Below, one piece after another: positions 57,721 to 64,000 of a stretch of 64,000 nt of DNA. Made by a program: the position numbers and the translations under genes. A model generated the notes under the pieces. The model saw nothing but the letters and a program-made list of their open reading frames with translations, made no database searches and was not told the DNA's origin. The first letter of the stretch is position 1; each line of letters starts with the position of its first letter. Source of the stretch: Hyperoodon ampullatus (Eukaryota; Chordata; Mammalia; Artiodactyla; Ziphiidae); NCBI GenBank assembly GCA_949752795.1, contig OX457063.1:65743783-65807782 (forward strand), in the 5' to 3' direction.

Positions 57721-59664
57721 ATTTTAAATTTCTTCACTGCTTGTCTAAGGCAGCAGGTTTAACCATGGGTGAGAGGGCTTGGGTGTGTAGGAAAGCAGCA
57801 TACAATATTTTCAGTCATATTTCTTTATTCTGAGGATACATTACCCTCCATACACTTTATTATCTCCTTGCCTTTTTAAAAAATTACTTTGCTTCTGCTT
57901 AGAAGCCTTTTCTATCTCCTTTTCCACTCTCAAATCCCAGATCAAATGTTACCACTTGCTTAGTTTTTCCTGACACCTTCAGTTTTACAACTGTCCCCTT
58001 GTTATATACCTGCTGTTGTTCCTGGCATATTGCCTTGTAGTTAGACTAGATACATGAAAAGAGCTTTAAAATTTCCTGGTTTGTAATAAGCTCTCAAAAA
58101 ATGTATATTTGAGAGAGACAGGGAGATCTGTGTGTTTATCACATTGCCTAAACTCTGAGTTCCTTAAAGAAAGGGCAGGTTGTTGTGTTGTTGTTGTTTA
58201 TTTGTTTGTATCACCATTTCTACCCTTTTGTTCAGTAGAGTGTACTTGATTGTTGAATTGGTGTGTTGAAAATTAGAGAAAATAAAAAATATGCCTGATC
58301 CGCATATTACCCTTAAGAAGCTTGTGGTATTCACCCCCTTCTTGTTTGTAATGCAAAAATATACCCAGAGTATCTATGTTTTCTTTATTGTCATTCCTCA
58401 AGCATATTTAGATGGAGAATTTTTAGAATAATGTCCCCAAATGACTACTTTCATGAATCCTCAATATGGATGTTTCTCTCTTACAAAATAAAGATAAAAG
58501 AATAATAACCTCTGCAGAAATCCTTCATCTACAAAGCCTTGTCATATAAACACTAGAGTATTTTGAAAATATACTCTGACTGTGATTAAAGGAATGGGTG
58601 ATCTGTACATTTAAATATGCCATTATTATTTAACAGATAGGGAAAAAAGCCATAGATAGTGATTACTAGTAAATAAGAGTTTTTATTAGCTTGTTTAAAA
58701 AGATGGATTCCAAACGCAAATAATCACATACCTATTTAACGGAAATAGCAGAAAGATTTAAGAAGCAATGAAATGTTTAAGGTGTTGATTGTTTTATTAC
58801 AAATCTGAATTAATATTTAAAGAATTGTATACCATATGCCTACTTCGGCATTTTATCTCCTTTAAATGAAACGCTGAGAGCTTAAAAAAAAAAAAAAAAA
58901 AGACCACAACAGCTAGGAAAAATTGCAAAGTCGTGCTATAGAGATATATATGTTGGATATGCTGATTTATACTTACTACTATTACCATGTCATCACAACT
59001 AACTGCAGCTACTAATGTCAATAATAATGATGACAATGATAACTCCTTTTATTTGTATACTTTTACACATTGCAAGCCTTTCACTTACCTATTTTTGAGT
59101 CTCACAACAATCATGCCAATGAGTTTCCTTAGGAAAAATTCAAAGGTAGGAAAGTTTCATATGCAGGAAGATGTCCATCCATGTGTTATATATAATGAAG
59201 AAAAAATCAAAATATAAATGCCAAACTTTATTGGATCAATAATATGATCAATCCATATGCTACATGGTTAAAAATATTAGTATGGAGTTTTTATGTCAGA
59301 AAGGAAAAATTATTGTGTTAGTCTGTTAGGAGGAAACAAGAATAATATATAGTTATATTTGTACTACTATTACAACTATGGAAACATTTCTGTGTATTTG
59401 AACAAGGCCTCAAAGGTAACGTGGTCAAATATAAAGTTTGTTATTATGGCATATAGCACAGCAGTAAAGTGTTTGAATTATTCTAGATTTTCAGTAACAC
59501 TGGTATTGTTCATAATAACATATACATGTTTAATATTTTAATAAATTAAGTGTATGTGCTTATAATATTTGCCAAATGCATGTATTAAATAAAACAATGC
59601 ATTTCTTTAGGGTAAGACGTTTTTCCAAAAAATGATTGTAGTTTCCTTCAACAGAATGTGATTC

Positions 59665-59800
59665 TCACCCTCCCCACCCCACCCCTTGTGCATCTGGATC
59701 ACCAGGGGTGATTTCAAAGAATACTACTGCCCAGGCTGTACCCCAAGAGATGAGTTTTCAGCTGGTCTTGGATAGGGTCCAGACATTGGTTTGTTTGTTT
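59665..59800 (+). repeat. MER5/MER20-like hAT fragment
   Basis: 'catctggatcaccaggggtg' and 'ccaagagatgagttttcag' resemble the middle of a MER5/MER20 element. Ends are not clear. Confidence 0.55.
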
Positions 59801-60029
59801 GTTTTTAAGTTCTCTAGGTAATTATTTTGTGTAGCTTGGATTGATAACAACTAAAACAATTATAATACACAACTGAAATTTTATTATTAAATTCCCTGAA
59901 TTTAATATACATTACTTTAATATACATTAAAATATACATCTTTAGCATACATAAGACTTTCAAGGTTAAGAATGCTATTTGGGTGAAGACTGGTCTGATT
60001 TAAGGAATCATGAGTATAAAGTATCTTTA

Positions 60030-60710
60030 TGCTATTAGAATGACAAAGATTTAAAAATAATGATAAAACACAGTGTTGGTGAGAAAAATGAGCACGGCCT
60101 ACATTGTTTATAGAAATATAAATTGAATATATATTGATCAGCTTCACTGGAGGCAGTCTGACAATGTGTATCCAGAGCTTCAAAAATATGTAAACGCTTT
60201 GTCCCTGGAATTCCACTTTTAAGAATTTTTACTTAGAAAATAATTGAGCATATTGGCAAAGATGAGTTAATAAGAATGTTTATCATAGTGTTGCTTGAAA
60301 TAGTAAAAGATTGTAAACAATCGAAATATCCACAACAATGGATTGAATAAATTATGGTATATCCATACATGATACTAGTAAAATGGATCTATAGTTAACA
60401 TGAAAGGATATTCACAATATATTGATAAATGAAAAAAAGTTGCAAAACAATATGATTCCATTTTTGTTAAAAAATATATGTAACATGTATATGTATGTCT
60501 GCATATGTATCTACATATAGGTGGGAAAAGCGCAGAAAACTATACACTAAAATATTAATAGTTATCTACATAGGTACTTTTTATTTTCTGTTTTGTATTC
60601 TCATGCATATTCTATTTGGGGGTTTTTTTTCCACTAAAAGAAAGTACTGGTATTATAAATATAGAACAAAAACTTTTTTTTTAATGTAAAAATATATTTT
60701 GAAAAATGAA
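60030..60710 (+). mobile_element. Ancient sense L1M 3' end
   Basis: 'aaacacagtgttggtgagaa', 'ggaattccacttttaagaat', 'gattgaataaattatggtat' and 'atatgattccatttttgtta' occur in the order of an old L1 ORF2 end and 3' UTR. Confidence 0.75.
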
Positions 60711-61050
60711 GCATTGTTACTTTTATCTACCCAATTGAATGGACTACAACACAGCTTCCCCCATTTTCACCTTGTCTGGTTGTGAAAAACAAAATATTTG
60801 ATAGTTAGAAACAGGTATTGCTTAAAGTACTAAGCTTCTTCAATATATTCATGTTCAAAGTAGGTCAAGAAGTATGAAGTCAAACTAGTTTCATTAACAT
60901 GTCAAATCATCTCTAATTACAGTTTATTTGGTTAGAATCTACAGAGAGGACATGTAACATATTAATTGAAATGTATCTTGATGTATTTTTATAGAGTTGC
61001 CTTCCTTAACATCCATAATTAATAAGTGGGCTTTTTTCCCTTTATTTTAG

Positions 61051-62076
61051 GCGGTTCAGGACCATCATCCTCCATAGCCATAGCTGGCACCAACCACCCT
61101 GCCATCACAAAGACAACATCTGTCCTTCAAGACGGCGTCATAGTCACCACCGCAGCTGGAAACCCACTGCAGAGTCAGCTGCCCATTGGGAGTGATTTTC
61201 CTTTTGTTGGCCAGGAGCACGCACTTCATTTTCCATCCAACAGCACTTCAAACAGCCATCTTCCACACCCCTTGAACCCCAGCCTCCTCAGTTCTCTACC
61301 TATCTCTTTGCCAGTGAATCAACAGCATCTCCTAAACCAGAATCTATTAAATATCCTCCAGCCTTCAGCAGGAGAAGGCAAGTCTGAGATCAACCTCCAC
61401 CCTTTAGGTTTTCTCAACCCGAATGTAAACGCTGCTTTAGCTTTTCTCTCCAGTGACATGGATGGGCAGGTATTGCAGCCTGTTCACTTTCAACTCTTAG
61501 CAGCCCTGCTTCAGAACCAAGCCCACGCAGCTGCCATGCTTCCCCTGCCATCTTTCAATCTGACCATCTCAGATCTTTTGCAACAGCAAAATACCCCTCT
61601 ACCCTCATTAACACAGATGACAGCCCCACCAGACCATTTGCCAAGCAATCAGTCAGAGAACAGCCGAGCTGAGACCCTTTTAACCAGCCCCCTGGGGAAC
61701 CCTTTACCAAGCTTTGCAGGCAGTGACACTACTTTTAACCCCCTGTTCCTCCCAGCTGTCACTGGGGCCTCAGGATTAATGGCCTTGAATCCCCAGCTGT
61801 TGGGAGGTGTCCTGAACTCGGCATCGGCCAACACCGCTAATCATCCAGAGGTTTCCATAGCAACTTCTTCCCAGGCAACCACTACCACAACCACTACATC
61901 ATCAGCAGTGGCAGCACTGACTGTCTCAACACTTGGTGGGACAGCAGTGGTGTCAATGGCAGAAACATTGCTGAATATATCTAATAATGCTGGGAATACA
62001 CCTGGTCCAGCTAAACTGAACAGTAACTCTGTGGTGCCACAGCTACTTAACCCTCTACTGGGGACAGGTCTGCTTG
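61051..62076 (+). CDS. MBD5: MBD5 coding exon 5 (1.0-kb exon)
   Basis: Residues 845-1187. The acceptor is tttattttag ending at 61050. The donor is a consensus gtaagt at 62077. It begins by completing a glycine codon ([13 protein letters not shown] follows) and ends on the first base of another glycine. The region is rich in leucine, asparagine, serine and proline, with repeated short leucine motifs such as [10 protein letters not shown] and [10 protein letters not shown], and a run of six threonines at about 1121-1126. No enzymatic domain is visible. The length, 1,026 bases, is divisible by three and both ends are phase 1, so this exon can be skipped without a frameshift. Confidence 0.96.

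Positions 62077-64000
<1,924 letters not shown>

Overview
The window is nuclear mammalian DNA carrying most of the coding part of one gene, MBD5, on the + strand. Everything else I can identify is intron or 5' flank filled with retrotransposons. The organism is most likely a cetacean, or at least a whale/hippo-clade artiodactyl. The young SINEs are the tRNA-derived CHR type, opening with gggcttccctggtggcgcag and ending in gaggcccgcgtaccgc plus an A tail. The young L1s match the artiodactyl 3' end. I saw no ruminant BovB or Bov-A sequence. The species cannot be fixed from this.

Layout. Positions 1-36,780 hold no recognisable coding exon. By analogy with the human locus this is probably an intron between untranslated MBD5 first exons and the first coding exon. 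It contains: a nearly full-length, inactivated antisense L1 (1-5,816); a mosaic of older antisense L1 pieces (5,817-8,830); a nested SINE/L1/SINE cluster (10,034-11,091); an L2 copy (11,110-11,760); an old antisense L1M (14,960-16,270); a truncated antisense L1 (22,871-24,628); an old sense L1M (31,920-33,110); a MER5-type DNA element with perfect 8-bp target duplications (33,549-33,732); and a truncated sense L1 (35,590-36,322). About fourteen tRNA-derived SINEs lie in this part, and most have visible target-site duplications.

Positions 36,782-63,904 carry six MBD5 exons with the coding sequence: 36,948-37,060, 40,531-40,633, 41,700-41,880, 46,703-48,838, 61,051-62,076 and 63,696-63,904. All have GT-AG junctions, and the phases fit exactly to give 1,256 uninterrupted codons. 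The methyl-CpG-binding-like domain is encoded by the first exons. The long low-complexity middle of the protein is in the 2.1-kb and 1.0-kb exons. The C-terminal part with the PWWP domain, known from the human protein, lies beyond the right edge. Young insertions are rare here: two SINEs between 36.8 and 46.6 kb, and none seen after 46.6 kb.

I found no CRISPR array, operon, independent RNA gene or undescribed multi-gene system. The observations most worth checking are a short-isoform read-through after the 2.1-kb exon, two overlapping uORFs before the MBD5 start, repeat insertions close to coding exons, inverted SINE pairs in what is probably transcribed intron, and several unusual retrotransposition footprints. 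These are a thrice-copied target site, a 47-bp L1 insertion and a tail-less SINE. Repeat family names come from recognition by eye, not a library search.
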